64,000 nucleotides of DNA from Paenibacillus sp. FSL R5-0490 (lineage in GTDB: Bacteria; Bacillota; Bacilli; Bacillales; Cytobacillaceae). Shown in pieces: positions 62,136 through 64,000 of this stretch. A program made the translations under genes and the position numbers. The stretch's first letter is position 1; every line of letters starts with the position of its first letter. The stretch lies in NCBI RefSeq assembly GCF_001956215.1, contig NZ_MRTQ01000021.1:39797-103796 (forward strand), written 5' to 3'. Under the pieces are notes generated by a model, which saw nothing but the letters and a program-made list of their open reading frames with translations, was not told where the DNA came from and did no database searches.

Positions 62136-63401
62136 ATGCTGGAAAAAAGAACTCCCATTCCTGTTGCTGAAGCCGTAAAAAAAATCATGGCATATCAATT
62201 AAACGGAAGTTCGGAATACGTATCTATTAATGAAAGCAGCGGCCGTTTTCTGGCGGAAGATTTAAAAGCGACACATGATGTCCCTCATTTTGATCGATCA
62301 CCATATGACGGTTTTGCTGTCCGTTCTGCAGATACAAAGGAAGCTTCAATGGAAAATCCCGTCGTATTTGAGGTGGTAGACCACATTGGGGCGGGGCATG
62401 TGACTTCTAAAAACATTGGTCCATTCCAGGCTGTTAGGATTATGACGGGGGCGCAAATGCCTCAGGAATGTGATGCTGTTGTAATGCTTGAACTGGCAAA
62501 AGCATATGAAGAAGACGGTAAGAATTATATGTCCATAAAGCGATCCTATAAACCGGGAGACAATGTTTCCTTCAAAGGAGAAGATGCAAAAAAAGGAGAT
62601 TCATTAGTTAAAAAGGGGACAAAGATCAATCCCGGAATTCAGGCCATTCTCGCAACCTTTGGTTATGCAGAAGTGCCTGTTGCCAAAAAGCCTGTTATTG
62701 GATTATTTGCAACAGGAACTGAACTATTGGAAGTCCATGAACCGCTGGAGCCGGGGAAAATTAGAAACAGCAATGCTCATATGATTACAGCGCAAATTGA
62801 ACGGGCCGGCGCGGAAGTTATTTATTATGGAAAGCTTCCTGACGAATTTGATACATGTTTTAATGCTGTGAAAGAAGCATTGAACAATGTGGATATGCTG
62901 ATCACTACAGGCGGTGTATCTGTGGGCGATTTTGATTATCTGCCGGGCATTTATGAAAAGCTTGAGGCTGAGGTGCTGTTCAATAAAGTTGCCATGAGGC
63001 CAGGCAGTGTGACGACTGTTGCCCAGCATGAAGGAAAGCTTCTGTTTGGGCTTTCGGGAAATCCTTCTGCCTGTTATGTCGGGTTTGAACTTTTTACAAG
63101 ACCAGTCATCCGAAAAATGCTTTTCTCTGAGAAACCGCATTTAAGGAAAGAAACTGCTGAATTGGTGGCAGAATTTCCAAAAGCAAACCCGTTTACACGA
63201 TTTGTCAGGACGTCTGTTAATTATTTGTCAGGACGACTGGTGGCAGCACCAAGCGGAGTGGATAAATCAAACATTGTGATGAGTCTTGCCGGTGCGAATT
63301 CGCTAATGATTCTGCCAGGCGGAACGAGAGGCTATGGCAAGGGTGACACCGTTGAAGTGCTATTGCTTGAGGACCATGAAGGAAGCGAATGGCCATGGTA
63401 A
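62136..63401 (+). CDS. moeA: Molybdopterin molybdenumtransferase MoeA
   Basis: This enzyme inserts molybdate into adenylylated molybdopterin, 421 residues. Domain motifs are SPYDGFAVRS, the molybdopterin-binding TTGGVSVGDFDYLP, RPGSVTTV and FGLSGNPSACYVGFEL. ATG follows TAGGAGCTG. The mobB start lies inside its 3' end, so the two are coupled. Later steps (MoaD, MoaE and others) may lie right of the window. Confidence 0.95.
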   Translation: MLEKRTPIPVAEAVKKIMAYQLNGSSEYVSINESSGRFLAEDLKATHDVPHFDRSPYDGFAVRSADTKEASMENPVVFEVVDHIGAGHVTSKNIGPFQAVRIMTGAQMPQECDAVVMLELAKAYEEDGKNYMSIKRSYKPGDNVSFKGEDAKKGDSLVKKGTKINPGIQAILATFGYAEVPVAKKPVIGLFATGTELLEVHEPLEPGKIRNSNAHMITAQIERAGAEVIYYGKLPDEFDTCFNAVKEALNNVDMLITTGGVSVGDFDYLPGIYEKLEAEVLFNKVAMRPGSVTTVAQHEGKLLFGLSGNPSACYVGFELFTRPVIRKMLFSEKPHLRKETAELVAEFPKANPFTRFVRTSVNYLSGRLVAAPSGVDKSNIVMSLAGANSLMILPGGTRGYGKGDTVEVLLLEDHEGSEWPW

Positions 63402-63925
63402 AGGAACCTGTTATCTTTCAGGTATCCGGCTATCAAAACAGCGGAAAAACAACGTTAATAAATAAATTAATTTCCGGATTAAAAGAGAAAGGGCTTTCTG
63501 TCATTACCATTAAACATCATGGTCATGGCGGCAAACCTGAAACCCCGGAAGGAAAGGATTCCACAAGCCATATTGAATCAGGGGCTGCAGCTTCACTTGT
63601 AGAAGGGGGAGGCAGACTGCTACTGCATGCTGAAAAGAAAAGCTGGAGCCTGGAGGAGCAGGTAAGCATTGTGCTGCAGATGCATCCGGACGTGGTGCTA
63701 ATTGAAGGTCATAAAAAGGCATCATATTCTAAGGTTCTCTTGCTAAAAAGTAATGAAGATATGCATCTTTTGAAGGAATTGACAAATATATGTGCAGTGA
63801 TCAGCTGGGATGATAACGTAATAAAACTAAACGATGCAAATTTTGAAGCACCGTTTTTCAGCATTGGTGATCCTAAAGGCCCTGATTGGATCGTTGAGTA
63901 TTTAGTGAGCGAAAGAATGAAATAA
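63389..63925 (+). CDS. mobB: Molybdopterin-guanine dinucleotide adapter MobB
   Basis: A GTPase of 178 residues that helps make or deliver the guanine-dinucleotide form of the cofactor. The P-loop is GYQNSGKTTLINKLI. The family region VITIKHHGHGG follows, and SHIESGAAASLVEGGGRLLL is typical of MobB. Two starts are possible, ATG 63389 and ATG 63395, after AAGGAAG; both overlap moeA. The TAA stop is the first triplet of repeat copy 4. Confidence 0.93.
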   Translation: MAMVKEPVIFQVSGYQNSGKTTLINKLISGLKEKGLSVITIKHHGHGGKPETPEGKDSTSHIESGAAASLVEGGGRLLLHAEKKSWSLEEQVSIVLQMHPDVVLIEGHKKASYSKVLLLKSNEDMHLLKELTNICAVISWDDNVIKLNDANFEAPFFSIGDPKGPDWIVEYLVSERMK

Positions 63926-64000
63926 AGTGAAACTTCAATCAGTGGGGGGGTTCCTTATCCCCCACTGATTGTTAGTCGCGTTCTAGTGTCGCTAAGATCT
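63923..64000. repeat. Modular hairpin-rich dispersed repeat, copy 4 (cut by window end)
   Basis: Inverted relative to copy 1: TAAAGTGAAACTTCAATCAG, then a G7/C5 hairpin with an AT-rich loop, then GTTAGTCGCGTTCTAGTGTC and AAGATCT. It matches the right end of copy 1 over the available 78 bp apart from the hairpin loop. It begins at the mobB stop. Confidence 0.85.

Overview
The window looks like a chromosome segment of a spore-forming Bacillaceae species, close to the Bacillus/Cytobacillus group (inference). The evidence is Firmicutes-type ribosome binding sites, ComK, the complete gerPABCDEF spore-coat operon, AddAB, AsnO, a Bacillus-type Fnr, and long stretches whose gene order matches, from memory, the comK-yhj-addAB-gerP-yisKLN-asnO-yisQ and yitKL-yitSTUVW parts of Bacillus subtilis. 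No rRNA, tRNA, CRISPR array, prophage or transposase gene was seen.

Layout. 1-2.6 kb: the end of an ABC transporter operon, then azlCD. 2.7-11.8 kb: M48 protease, peptidase-E-like protein, IDEAL protein, comK, a LexA-boxed yhjD-like gene, S9 peptidase, LCP protein, repeat copy 1, yhjE, sipV and a zinc-ribbon orphan. 12-15.8 kb: SDR plus thiolase, an acetyltransferase and an MFS pump. 15.9-25.7 kb: addBA, hlpB (with sbcDC missing between them) and gerPA-PF under a clear sigma-K-type promoter. 25.8-37.7 kb: acyl-CoA ligase, DUF418, yisK, yisL, a FIST-PAS-GGDEF-EAL protein, yisN, asnO, repeat copy 3 and the MATE pump yisQ. 37.8-48.6 kb: a maltodextrin locus (neopullulanase-type enzyme diverging from mdxEFG, a membrane-anchored amylase, a GH31 alpha-glucosidase and a LacI-family regulator) with six similar operator-like sites in the divergent control region. 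48.6-49.1 kb: repeat copy 2. 49.1-57.8 kb: SDR, GNAT, yajQ, cvfB, degV (yitS), yitT, a secreted BsuPI protein, small genes, yitU, yitV and yitW. 57.9-64 kb: an anaerobic/molybdenum-cofactor block (radical SAM/SPASM protein, fnr, moaA, ric, moeA, mobB), ending in repeat copy 4.

Two things stand out. First, three promoters in the last block (radical SAM, ric, moeA) each carry an Fnr-type palindrome centred exactly 41.5 bp upstream of the predicted start, next to an fnr gene with the Bacillus iron-sulfur cysteine triad. This suggests a compact Fnr regulon for low-oxygen cofactor supply and iron-sulfur repair. Second, a family of modular, hairpin-rich repeats occurs four times. Copies share end modules but swap or duplicate internal modules, and three of the four abut the TAA stop codon of a gene. 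This is the best candidate here for something not well described.
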